Shown here: one piece after another, positions 8,691 through 16,893 of the stretch
Layout of the letters: each line of letters opens with the position of its first letter
Numbering within the stretch: position 1 is the first letter of the stretch
Assembly (NCBI GenBank): GCA_049999725.1
Contig: JBNGIS010033697.1
Coordinates: forward strand, 1-21,852
Direction of reading: 5' to 3'
DNA length: 21,852 nt
Source of the DNA: Haplomitrium mnioides
Lineage: Eukaryota > Marchantiophyta > Haplomitriopsida > Calobryales
Program-made: the position numbers and the translations under genes
Notes under the pieces: generated by a model
Told to the model about the DNA's origin: nothing
The model's database searches: none
What the model saw: the letters and a program-made list of their open reading frames with translations, nothing else

Positions 8691-8700
8691 GAGATCTTCA

Positions 8701-8906
8701 CTGCTTTGCGATGTTTTAGGTTTAGATGAGTCCTTTGTGCAGCCCTTGCTACCTGTTAAACTCTTGTGGCTTCTATATCTCTTACAGCTGGCCCAGGATA
8801 GCAATTAAATTTCAATTCAACTGACTTCTCTTCAATTTGGTAGCTGTTGGACTTGCTTGGTTATGTTTTGTAAACAGTTGCTGAGCGCATGTGTTCTTTT
8901 CTGCAG
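8701..8906 (+). other. Host intron end before AAA exon
   Basis: Likely native intron sequence of the AAA ATPase gene: AT-rich, no repeat match noticed, ending in a pyrimidine tract and TTTTCTGCAG acceptor at 8897-8906. The intron start is not in the window, so the whole of 1-8906 may be one long intron or part upstream DNA. Confidence 0.55.
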
Positions 8907-8979
8907 CCTGGAGAGAGCATTGACAAGGTTAAGAGATTTTGATGACAATGAGCCACGACCAATTGCTAAAGATTTTAAG
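8907..8979 (+). CDS. AAA ATPase gene, linker exon (first in window)
   Basis: An exon bounded by the acceptor TTTTCTGCAG and the donor GTTTGG at 8980. Read from 8908 it gives LERALTRLRDFDDNEPRPIA then KDFK, a charged linker of the kind that precedes the AAA domain in this family. The first base completes a codon split by the upstream intron, and the exon ends in phase 0. The next intron is only 99 bases (8980-9078), so this exon and the next are tightly spaced and free of transposons. The call is less sure than for the later exons because the linker is poorly conserved. Confidence 0.7.
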
Positions 8980-9078
8980 GTTTGGCTTTTGATATGTACC
9001 GAGTTTATGTTACGCTACCTAATCTGTACTTTGTACATGTGATAAAGTGGGAATGATTTGAAGTATTCTTTGAGGCAG

Positions 9079-9255
9079 ACAGTTGCTGAAGATGAGTATG
9101 AGAAGGCTCTCGTTTCTGCAGTAATCCCTCCCAATGAAGTGGGCGTAAAATTTGATCATATTGGTTCTCTAGAAAACGTAAAACAAGCACTTAGGGAACT
9201 GGTTATGCTTCCTTTGCAACGCCCAGAGCTCTTCTCCAAGGGAAACTTGACAAGG
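9079..9255 (+). CDS. AAA ATPase gene, exon with the N-terminal part of the AAA domain
   Basis: Fifty-nine codons in phase 0 between acceptor TGAGGCAG and donor GTAAAT. They begin TVAEDEYEKALVSAVIPP, then GVKFDHIGSLENVKQALREL and LPLQRPELFSKGNLTR. This is the segment just upstream of Walker A in plant AAA ATPases of the MSP1/ATAD1-like group, which includes Arabidopsis DAA1 (At1g64110-type) proteins. The reading joins perfectly to the exon at 15486. Relatives are single-AAA-domain hexameric ATPases that extract or remodel proteins, often at organelle membranes; the exact role of this gene is unknown. The intron that follows is 6,230 bases long and packed with retroelements. Confidence 0.9.
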
Positions 9256-9351
9256 GTAAATTTACTTTATATCTTTTCCTTTTCAATGTCTACTGATGAA
9301 TACATGCAAATGTGTAGAGAAAGTTGAAATGTTTGGAATGTAGGGTTTCAA

Positions 9352-9411
9352 TAATAGAATAGAATAGAATAGAATAAAATAGAATAGAACAGAATAAAAT
9401 AGAATAAAATA
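9352..9411 (+). repeat. AATAG pentanucleotide microsatellite
   Basis: About twelve units of AATAG with AATAA and AACAG variants, starting 96 bases after the AAA exon donor. The reverse complement, ATTCT, forms tracts at 15945-16026 and 19079-19102. Confidence 0.93.
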
Positions 9412-9587
9412 TTGAGCTGTTCTCCCACAAAAGTTTAGCCAAAACTAGCAATGAACATTACAAACCTTTGAGAACAATTACTTGAGCAGAGGACAGATCC
9501 TGCTAAGAATTAGGTGCACAGGCCTTCCCAAGGATTAATCCTTGGAAGGATGCTGTGTAGGGTGCTTTGGTATAATTATTTATGTAT
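9412..9587 (+). other. Intron sequence with a 27-bp near-palindrome
   Basis: No gene seen. Bases 9523-9549 read CCTTCCCAAGGATT then AATCCTTGGAAGG, an inverted repeat with a single extra C in the left arm. The rest is AT-rich, unassigned intron DNA. Confidence 0.5.
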
Positions 9588-9738
9588 TCTTTTGACCAAA
9601 ACCAAACAAATTTCTCTACTTGCAAGCATCAAATGAATAACCATTGCCATCAATTAGGATGAGTAGCAAAAACCAACAAACAATCAATCGCTCTCGGGAT
9701 CTTGCCTAATAAACCAAAGCAACCCTATACCCTCAATC
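9588..9738 (-). mobile_element. Old family-B-like LINE tail
   Basis: The minus strand carries a diverged copy of the family-B 3' untranslated region. Plus-strand landmarks are TTTTGACCAAAACCAAACAA (B: GACCGAAAGCAAACAA), AACAATCAATCGCTCTCGGG (B: CAATCAATCCCTTTCGGG) and CCCTCAATCCTG at the end. It has no long T tract and many substitutions, so it is older than the other B copies here. Confidence 0.7.
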
Positions 9739-9739
9739 C

Positions 9740-10325
9740 TGTTGATAAATTAAAGTGAAATCAAAGAGCTGTGGCTGAGAATTCTAAAGGTTGAATAATC
9801 AGCATCTTCTTTTTCTTGTTTTTGAAAGGAAGTAATAACTGTTGATAAATCAAAGCAAGATCAAAGAGCTGTAGCTGAGAAATGTGAAGGTTAATCATTC
9901 AGCTTCTTCTCATATACTTTATTATCAAAAGCATCTCTACAACAAGCAAGGAAGAGGGTGTGAAGTGAGTGCCCACTCACTCCTTTTTATACTTACAAGC
10001 CTAATCTTCTTTGCCACACAAACTAAACCTAGGATTCATGACACAAGATTGAAGTTAGGGTTCGACATAAGGTTCTACCATAAAACACAAAACACACAGC
10101 ACATAACCAGGTTGCCATGTCAGCATGTCCCATAGCCAGTGGCAAGCCTAATTGAGCTCGATGTCGCAATACCTGAGACATACAATGGGAGCCCATGCCC
10201 ATGCCCACCCACGCCCACTGGTCTGGTTGGGCGCTGGGCGGTAGATCTGGCCCAAATGGGTGGGCATGGGTGCGCGTATGTTGAACTGTTGTTCTAACCA
10301 GGCAGGGGTCTGGGTTTCCCTTCAT
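9740..10325 (+). mobile_element. Candidate solo LTR or LTR fragment with a duplicated start
   Basis: TGTTGATAAATTAAAG at about 9740 and TGTTGATAAATCAAAG at about 9840 begin two related stretches of 70-100 bases (GATCAAAGAGCTGTAGCTGAGAA shared in large part). The second runs on past CATATACTTTATTATCAAAA and a TATA-like TTTTTATACTTAC. The reverse complement of its first 100 bases recurs at about 14550-14650. A TG start, a TATA-like box, no coding and a second copy suggest an LTR, but I cannot fix the 3' end or find flanking target duplications. Bases 10198-10208 and 10260-10270 (CCCATGCCCAC and its complement) form an inverted repeat. Confidence 0.45.
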
Positions 10326-11098
10326 TTTTTTTTTTTTTTTGACCGAAAGCAAACAACTTTATTTACTTTCAAGCACCAAGGATGCAACCACAGCCAGCAA
10401 TCAGGCCGAGCGGCAGAAACAAACAACCAATCAATCCCTTTCGGGATCTGGCCTAGTAAATAACAACAGCCCAATGCCCTCAATCCAGATTACTACCAAC
10501 ATCCAAATTCCAGTAAACTGAGTCCTCATCATGGATACAAAGCAAATGCCTTGCTCCCCATGTTCTGTCAAAGGCTTTTAGAATTTTTTCTCTTTTCTCT
10601 TCATTTTGAGCCTTTCTCCAGTCTCTACAAGCATTGTGCCAAGCTTTCTTTCCGTACTCAATCAGTCTCATCCAGATTTTCTTTTTCAAGTAAAACATAT
10701 CCATGTGTGACTTCTCGAACACTATTGCATTCCTAGACAGCCATATGGAGTAAAGTATTGCTCCTCTAAGTAAGGACCAGATCTCTTATTCGCCCAAATT
10801 GAGAACACTAGTCTGTTAATGATGTTTGCTGCCCACTTCCAGATAGTGTTGATCCTAGGACAGAGCCAGAAACAGTGAATGAAATCTTCCAGTAAATCCT
10901 CCTTGCAGCAGACACATCTTGCATCAATCTGAAAGCCAGGCTTCTCTGTTTTTTTTCTGAAGCTGCCAACTTGCACACCTCTTTGGACAATAAGCCACAT
11001 TAATGAGGCCTCTTTGGCTGATCTGCTTGCGTCCCATATCTCAGTCCATCTGGAGGAATGTGCAGAGTCGATCGGACCGTGTGCTTTCCAGCGGTCCA
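10326..11098 (-). mobile_element. LINE B2: L1-type LINE with zf-RVT and ORF2 end, internally deleted
   Basis: Poly(T) at about 10326-10340, then GACCGAAAGCAAACAACTTT, mark the 3' end. The minus strand from 11098 encodes RWTEIWDASRSAKEASLMWL, then the zf-RVT cysteine and histidine pattern (RCVCCKED, FIHCFWLCP), INRLVFSIWAN, and after a gap of about 90 bases relative to B1 the usual end, KKAWHNACRDWRKAQNEEKR and SVYWNLDVGSNLD. It is the longest family-B coding copy in the window at its 5' side. Its 5' end abuts a 64-base copia scrap. The RT domain is absent through 5' truncation. Confidence 0.87.
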
Positions 11099-11101
11099 TG
11101 A

Positions 11102-11165
11102 AAAATGAAGTTGACAGAAAGATCAAGATCTTGAGGAGTGATGGTGGAGGGGAGTACACCTCCCA
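11102..11165 (+). repeat. 64-bp exact copy of the copia-1 integrase catalytic segment
   Basis: Bases 11102-11165 are identical to 418-481, which encode NEVDRKIKILRSDGGGEYTS around the second catalytic Asp. Here the segment sits between the 5' end of LINE B2 and copia-2, and its integrase frame does not match the frame of copia-2 to its right. The flanks show no further match to copia-1. Confidence 0.93.
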
Positions 11166-11990
11166 GTAAAACCACCTATTGTGCAAAAGATTCCAGTTCA
11201 AACAAGTACAGTTGTACCAACAGGACCATCATCATCTCCAGTGGGAGCTTCTAGAGTCATCAACACACCAAGTCATGAACAATGGGAAAACCTTGACCCA
11301 GTTTCAGAAAGTCATAGTGAAGACTTTGAGCACCAGATTTCACCTCCAGCACAAATCCACACTAGCCCTACCTTAAGAAGAAGCACAAGGTCTAGAAAGG
11401 CTGTGGAATTTTATGATGAAGCCAAGATAAGCCAGGGCAAACAAAGGGCATAAGTTGTTTCTCATTCACTAAAAGTATGTGGGCCAGAAACGTTTGCAGA
11501 AGCATTAAGTAGCCCTGAAGGACACAAATGGCTACAAGCAATTGAAGATGAGCTGGCTTCTCTAGTCAGAAATGAAACTTGGACCTTGACACCACTTCCA
11601 CCAGATAGAAAGGCAGTTGGCTGTAGGTGGAGGTTCAAGATAAAATATAACCCGGATGGCGCTGTTAGCAGATACAAGGCAAGGTTTGTTGCCAAAGGTT
11701 TCACACAGATACATGGAGTTGACTACACAGAAACATATTCACCTGTGGTCAAGATTACTTCAATTCGTGTGATTCTTGCTCTTCCTGCACAACATAATGA
11801 TGAAGTCCATCAGTTGGATGTTAAAACCGCATTTCTGAATGGAGTATTAGAGGAGGAAATCTACATGACCATACCAGAAGGTGTAGAGGGTCATGGGTCT
11901 AAGGTTATGACTTGTAAGTTAAATAAGGCACTTTATGGATTAAAGCAATCGTCACGTTTATGGTACCAGAAGATGGACTCATTCCTTTTT
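11166..11990 (+). mobile_element. copia-2 fragment: integrase-RT linker and RT N-terminal half
   Basis: One frame runs from about 11163 to 11990 with a single in-frame stop (TAA 11451-11453). It begins with a Pro/Ser-rich linker and RRSTRSRKAVEF, then WLQAIEDELASLVRNETW, VGCRWRFKIKYNPDG, YKARFVAKGFTQIHGVDY, the catalytic Asp in QLDVKTAFLNG and YGLKQSSRLWYQKMDS. It is distinct from copia-1. The RT ends before its YVDD box, where LINE B4 is inserted, and it does not resume on the far side. The integrase core is missing. Frames that run into polyphenylalanine near 11985 are readthrough into the poly(T) of B4. Confidence 0.9.
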
Positions 11991-12320
11991 TGTTTTTTTT
12001 TTTTCTTTTTTGACCGAAAGCAAACAAGTTTATTTACTTTCAAGCAACAAGGATACAACCGCGGCCAGCAATCAGGCCGAGCGGCAAAAACCAACAACCA
12101 ATCAATCCCTTTCGGGATCTAGCCTAGAAAATAACAACAGCCCAATGCCCTCAATCCAGATTACTACTAACATCCAAATTCCAGTAAACTGAGTCCTCAT
12201 CACGGATACAAAGCAAATGCCTTGCTCCCCATGTTCTGTCAAAGGCTTCAAGAATTTTTTCTCTTTTCTCTTCATTTTGAGCCTTTCTCCAGTCTCTACA
12301 AGCATCGCGCCAAGCTTTCT
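11991..12320 (-). mobile_element. LINE B4: family-B tail and ORF2 end
   Basis: A T-rich tract (11985-12011) precedes GACCGAAAGCAAACAAGTTT. The minus strand then carries the whole 3' untranslated region and the ORF2 end back to KKAWRD near 12320. About 200 bases match B1 with one difference noticed (GACAGAACATGG versus GACGGAACATGG) and match B6 with none noticed, so these copies are young. The copy truncates copia-2 and is antisense to it. No clear target duplication. Confidence 0.87.
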
Positions 12321-12496
12321 AGGGCTCCAAGCCTGACTGCCTAGGGCTCCAAGCCCAAATGCTGAAAAGAGGATCCCAACCCCTCTCCCAACCCATCACC
12401 GACCTATTCAACCAGGTGATACAGACTGGATTCCCCACAGAGTGAAAGCTCAACACTATCATTCCAATCCACAAAGCTGGGGACAAAGGCCAACAC

Positions 12497-12973
12497 TTGA
12501 ACTATCGCACCATCATGCTCAGCCCACTATTACCGAAGCTCTTTGGGGCCACACTCAACTTCAACATCGCACAATGGAGCGAAACACAACAGCTACGAGC
12601 TCAGGGACAAGCAGGGTTTCGGGAGAATCACTCAACGACTGATCACCTGGTCACCATCCGCACCATCATTGAACAACACAGACGTGCTGGAGGTCTGTAC
12701 TGCTGTTTCGTAGATTTCCAGAAAGCCTTTGACTCAGTACCACACAATAAACTCTGGTCCAGATTACATGAGTTACATCCACCAACGGACTGGATCACAG
12801 CCATCTATATCTTATACGAAGAAGTTTTGGCCTGTGTCCGCACCCATCAGAGCATGTCGGGGCCACATCTGCCCACTCTCCCCCACCTTATTTGGTCTGT
12901 TCATGGACTAACTGGAGGCAGTACTGGTCGATGTGGGAGCCCCTGCCCCCAATCGGCTAGCCCAGACCATTAG
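12497..12973 (+). pseudogene. LINE C1 RT, fingers and palm part
   Basis: One frame holds NYRTIMLSPLLPKLFG, QAGFRENHSTTDHLVTIRTI and the palm motif FVDFQKAFDSVPHNKLW with the first catalytic Asp. About 12860 the reading slips to another frame, in which the expected CPLSPTLFGLFMD is found. The remainder of this ORF after that point is out of frame. Confidence 0.82.
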
Positions 12974-13785
12974 TATTCTCTTGTATGCAGATGACGTCGT
13001 CCTCATGCCCACAACAAGTGTTGGACTCCAACAACACCTAAAAGCACTGGACGATTTCTGCAACCAATCCGGTATGACTGTCAATATGAAGAAAACCAAG
13101 GTTCTGGTCTTTGGAAAATGGCTCACCACAGCACAGAGGGATACTTTCAAGTTCAGGCAGGACAATGTTGAAGTGATAAACCAGTACACCTTTTTGGGGA
13201 TACCAATACATGCCCAGAGAGGATGGGGCTTTGGAGCCGAGCGCAGGATTACGGCAGGTCTGGTCAGCTTATACCAATTGAACAGCTGGTGCAAGGCAAA
13301 AGATATATGGCATATACCCATGAGAATCGACCTTTTTTGTTCCAACAGCAACATATGGAGCAGAAATATGGGGACCCTCTCTAACTCCGGCCATGTGGTT
13401 GAGACACGGTGAGAAACCCCTCAAGAGGTTCCTCACTAGATTAGCCAATGTACGCACCACCACACCTCTACACGTCCTGGCAGCTGAATTTGGTATGATA
13501 CCCATTGAGGCGCACTCAGTGATGAAACTTGTCACATACCTGCAATCGATCCGAGACACTACACCTGCCAGATACCCAGCAATGGCTATGGAGGGATCTC
13601 GTCAGGCAGCTCCTGAAGACCCCACAAATTGGTACAATCAATGGCAGAAGTGGCTGAAAATATGGGGACTGGATATAGATGACCTTCCTAGACAATCAGG
13701 AAAAGTGCTGATGGACCATCTGATGGCCCATAGAAACCCAGCACATTGCTGGTATTGTAAAGAGTATTTAAATCGATTCGAGTGA
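12933..13785 (+). pseudogene. LINE C1 RT, YADD box and C-terminal domain
   Basis: Two frames together carry the rest of the RT. 12933-13412 has ILLYADDVVL with the catalytic Asp pair, GMTVNMKKTKVLVFG, YTFLGIPI and NSWCKAKDIWHIP. After an 11-base deletion, 13393-13785 continues with MWLRHGEKPLKRFLTRLANV, RNPAHCWYCKEYLNRFE and a stop. The CWYC motif followed by His residues downstream may be a terminal zinc finger. C2 at 16570-17114 is a second copy of this region. Confidence 0.84.
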
Positions 13786-13803
13786 TGCTCATTGCATCCT
13801 CAT

Positions 13804-14385
13804 TGCAAACCACATCACTTGTAAGTCGTTTTGAGCATTCGAGCAAGGGAGAATCGCGTCCAGCAGGGAGAGTCGTTTTTAGAAAGTGAGGTAGTTTGTG
13901 CCTCGAAGGAGCTCGCGTTTGTTGCTGAAGGGGCTTGCATTTCGCTCAGAAAGGGTTCGCGTCTGGAGGGGCTCGCGTTTGCATTCCTTAGGAGGTCACG
14001 TTTTAAGCTCGTGAAGGAGCTCACATTCCTGCCTGGCAGAAGGTCGCGTTCGAGCTGAGAAGGGCTCGCATTTGAAGCAGGTCGCATTGCTTCTGGAAGA
14101 AGGTCGCTTTCGCAGAAGGAGGTGGCGTTTCACCTCTTAAGGAGGTGACATCGTTTCCTGGCATAAGAGTGAATCGCAAGCAAGGAGGCAACTCAGAGTT
14201 GCGATTTAGGTGTGGAGTCGACCTGCGTTTTGCTCGAAGCTGCTGACGGGAGGGAGCTTCACGAATCTGCTGTGATCGTGGAGCTGAAGTTTTTCCTTCT
14301 TTTTGTCACAATGCTCATCTAAGTGGAGTTTTCGCTGCTGCAATATCATCAACTCGATTTGATATTTTCAAGAACCCATGATCAG
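13804..14385 (+). other. Copia-leader-like region following LINE C1
   Basis: No gene. It aligns by eye with 17115-17533: both start after the C 3' end and share GAGCATTCGAGCAAGGGAGA-type words, the AGTCGTTTTT block, CACGAATCTG, GTGGAGCT and the closing TTTTCGCTGCTGCA, TTGATATTT, CAA and ATG. In the second copy that ATG starts a copia gag; here the ATG near 14380 is followed by unrelated DNA. A degenerate short repeat array lies inside it. The ORFs on both strands of this stretch look like products of that array. Confidence 0.6.
13908..14151 (+). repeat. Degenerate array of about twelve GG-yCGCrTTT units
   Basis: A short core recurs every 16-25 bases: GAGCTCGCGTTTG, GGGCTTGCATTTC, GGGTTCGCGTC, GGGCTCGCGTTTG, GAGGTCACGTTTT, GAGCTCACATTCC, AAGGTCGCGTTCG, GGGCTCGCATTTG, CAGGTCGCATTGC, AAGGTCGCTTTCG, GAGGTGGCGTTTC and GAGGTGACATCG. 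Each is usually preceded by AAG or GAAG. It lies in the copia-leader-like region. Confidence 0.8.
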
Positions 14386-14499
14386 TATGTTCCCGTTTGT
14401 TACTGTGTTGAGAATCTCTCCCATCGTGTCAAATGGCGCTTCTGAGTCCTCATCTGCAGAGTAGGTGGTTCTGCCGCCAGGGAAGTAACAAGTAGCAAG

Positions 14500-14655
14500 G
14501 TATAGATCTTTGTTTAGGCCAGCTGATTTATGTACGGTTGGTGTAGAAATACATTATTTATATATAAAGTATATGAGAAGAAGATGATTGTTCAGCCTTC
14601 AGAATTCTCAGCTACAGATATTCGTTTCTTTTTGATTTATCAAGATAGAGGAAAG
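14500..14655 (-). mobile_element. LTR-like fragment matching 9840-9935
   Basis: The plus-strand words AAAGTATATGAGAAGAAG, ATTGTTCAGCC, TTCTCAGCTACAG and TTTGATTTATCA are the reverse complement, in the same order, of the candidate LTR at about 9840-9935. The likely LTR start (TGATAAATCAAA on the minus strand) is near 14647. The match fades left of about 14550. Bases 14386-14500 between the leader and this fragment show nothing I recognise. Confidence 0.5.
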
Positions 14656-14669
14656 CTTTGGTGTTAGAG

Positions 14670-14946
14670 TAGTTGGACATGGATTCGTACTGGTTGAAAA
14701 AAGAAAATTTGGATGAGACTGATGGAGTACAGAGATAAAGCTCGGGGTGATGTTTGTAGAGACTTGACGAAGGCTCAACATGAAGAGGAAAGAGACAGCA
14801 TTCTTGATGCCTTTGAAAGAACATGGGTTGCTAGGCATTTTCTAAATAGTAGTGTGGAGGACTCAGTTTACTGCAATTTTGATGTTGGTAGTAATCTGGA
14901 TTGAGGAAATTGGTTGCTTGTTTTCGGTAAAAAATAATAAAAAAAG
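14670..14946 (+). mobile_element. LINE B7: diverged family-B ORF2 end without most of its 3' region
   Basis: GGACATGGATTCGTACTGGT opens a diverged copy of the B ORF2 C-terminus. One frame reads MRLMEYRDKARGDVCRDLTK, AQHEEERDSILDAF and SVYCNFDVGSNLD with its stop. The sequence then jumps within about 20 bases to TTGCTTGTTTTCGGTAAAAA, so nearly all of the 3' untranslated region, stem-loop included, is missing. It ends in an impure A tract at about 14927-14946. Older or from another subfamily than B1, B4 and B6. Confidence 0.75.
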
Positions 14947-16134
<1,188 letters not shown>

Positions 16135-16307
16135 TTTATTGACAGAAGGAAAAAAACTTTATTTACTTCCACGCATCAAAGGAACAAGCAATCAACAACC
16201 AGGCCAAGTGGAAAAATCATCAACCTATCAAACCCTTTCGGGACTACCCTAGAAAACATAATTAGACCATTATAATTAATCCAGATTCCAAATAACTACT
16301 AACATCT
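16135..16307 (-). mobile_element. Family-B-related LINE tail (subfamily)
   Basis: Plus-strand landmarks read TTGACAGAAGGAAAAAAAC, TTTATTTACTTCCACGCATC, CAACCTATCAAACCCTTTCG, CCAGATTCCAAATAACTACT. In reverse these are the family-B order: ORF2 end, CCCGAAAGGG block, GGAAGTAAATAAAG and TCTGTCAA. The sequence is clearly diverged and lacks a long T tract, so it is an older insertion or a sister subfamily. A plus-strand tail abuts it at 16309. Confidence 0.75.
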
Positions 16308-16308
16308 A

Positions 16309-16384
16309 CTCGGCCTGGGTTTGGCTGTGGTTGTACCTCTGATGTTTGAAACTGAATAAAGGTTTACTTTCATTGAAGAAAACT
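16309..16384 (+). mobile_element. Short family-B-like tail, plus strand
   Basis: CTCGGCCTGGGTTTGGCTGT is followed by GGTTGTACCTCTGATGTTTG, AAACTGAATAAAGG and an A-rich end (GAAGAAAACTAATAAC). It is the last part of a B-type tail, directly abutting the minus-strand tail at 16135-16307, and lies 50 bases before the next exon. Confidence 0.72.
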
Positions 16385-16434
16385 AATAACAACAATTTGT
16401 GAAAGTGTAACACAGTTGTGGCTTTGTGATTCAG

Positions 16435-16518
16435 TGGTTTGGTGATGCTGAGAAGTTGACAAAGGCACTATTTTCTCTTGCACGGAAGCTTTCCCCAGCA
16501 GTAATCTTTATTGATGAG
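16435..16518 (+). CDS. AAA ATPase gene, Walker B exon (last in window)
   Basis: Twenty-eight codons in phase 0 between acceptor GATTCAG and donor GTTTGT. It reads WFGDAEKLTKALFSLARKLS then PAVIFIDE. WFGDAEK carries the conserved aromatic-glycine substrate pore loop position for this family, and VIFIDE is Walker B with the Asp-Glu needed for ATP hydrolysis. In relatives the next residues are D/VDSLLG-type sensor sequence; no such exon was found from 16519 to 21852, so the following intron exceeds 5.3 kb and the gene continues beyond the window. Confidence 0.92.
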
Positions 16519-16569
16519 GTTTGTGCTGAAAGTCTGACATGCAGTTTTAGATTCTCTTTTATTGATGAA

Positions 16570-16893
16570 TGCAACTTCTGGCCGGTGTAGTGTCCTGGAT
16601 CGATTGCAGGTATGTGACAAGTTTCCTCACTGCGCGCGCCTCATTGGGTGTCATACCAAACTCAGCTGCCAGGATGTTTAGAGGTGTGGTGGTGCGTATA
16701 TTGGCTAATCTAGTGAGGAACCTCTTGAGGGGTTTCTCACCATGTTTCAGCCACATGGCCAGAGTTAGAGAAGGTCCCCATATTTCTGCTCCATATGTTG
16801 CTGTTGGAACAACAAAGGTATGGAAGAGGTGGATTCTCAAGGGTATATGCCATATATCTTTTGCCTTGCACCAGCTGTTCAATTGGTATAAGC
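16570..16893 (-). mobile_element. LINE C2, inverted RT C-terminal segment
   Basis: The minus strand is open from 16882 to 16559 and encodes NSWCKAKDIWHIPLRIHLFH, VVPTATYGAEIWG, MWLKHGEKPLKRFLTRLANI and VRKLVTYLQSIQDTTPAR. This matches LINE C1 at about 13270-13570 but keeps the HTFVVPT stretch that C1 lost. It begins about 50 bases after the donor of the Walker B exon. A plus-strand piece from the family-C 3' end follows at 17026, so the element looks internally inverted. Confidence 0.86.

Larger units (their letters stand above)
6856..8700 (-). mobile_element. LINE A2: second ORF1-only LINE, minus strand, carrying a B tail
   Basis: A 17-base poly(T) at 6856-6872 is the 3' end. Reading the minus strand leftward from about 8700 gives the ORF1 start, DUF4283 region, knuckle, ORF1 tail with EDDSLLHSVI, a 3' untranslated region matching A1 and poly(A). 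There is no ORF2, exactly as in A1. The knuckle-to-tail distance is about 0.95 kb here and about 1.0 kb in A1, so the two are collinear. A family-B tail interrupts ORF1 at 8099-8225. The 5' limit is uncertain, and I found no convincing target duplication. The host intron seems to resume by about 8720. Confidence 0.83.
12340..13803 (+). mobile_element. LINE C1: non-L1-type LINE reverse transcriptase, broken
   Basis: An RVT_1-type RT whose motifs differ from family B: TIIPIHKAGDKG, NYRTIMLSPLLPKLFG, GQAGFRENHSTTDHL, CCFVDFQKAFDSVPHNKLW, CPLSPTLFGLFMD, ILLYADDVVLMP (catalytic YADD), GMTVNMKKTKV and the C-terminal RFLTRLANVRTTTPLHVLAA, ending near a CWYC motif. The style recalls RTE/CR1-like LINEs rather than plant L1. 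Lesions: TGA at 12443 where Trp is expected, frameshifts near 12860, a stop after LFMD near 12910, and about 11 bases missing near 13337 relative to C2. The start is 5'-truncated: no endonuclease is present. Just upstream, CTAGGGCTCCAAGCC occurs twice (12319-12353). Confidence 0.88.

Noticed and set aside
6840-8730. Target-site duplication for LINE A2
   Set aside because: The flank TTCAATAGAG left of the poly(T) has no convincing partner near 8640-8900; short partial matches such as TCTAGAG are within chance.
9352-9411. CRISPR-like or satellite array
   Set aside because: Simple five-base microsatellite without spacers; the window is a plant genome.
10029-10352. Minus-strand 107-codon ORF
   Set aside because: It runs from poly(T) of LINE B2 into candidate LTR sequence, with no domain and a lysine run from the tail.
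11985-12122. Open frame with a polyphenylalanine run followed by RKQTSLFTFK
   Set aside because: It is copia-2 RT coding reading through the poly(T) of an antisense LINE tail, not a membrane protein. The same explains similar frames at 8005-8235, 10260-10521 and 17920-17960.
13815-14087. Overlapping ORFs on both strands (90 and 75 codons)
   Set aside because: Both arise from a degenerate short repeat array; neither has a domain or a typical start context.
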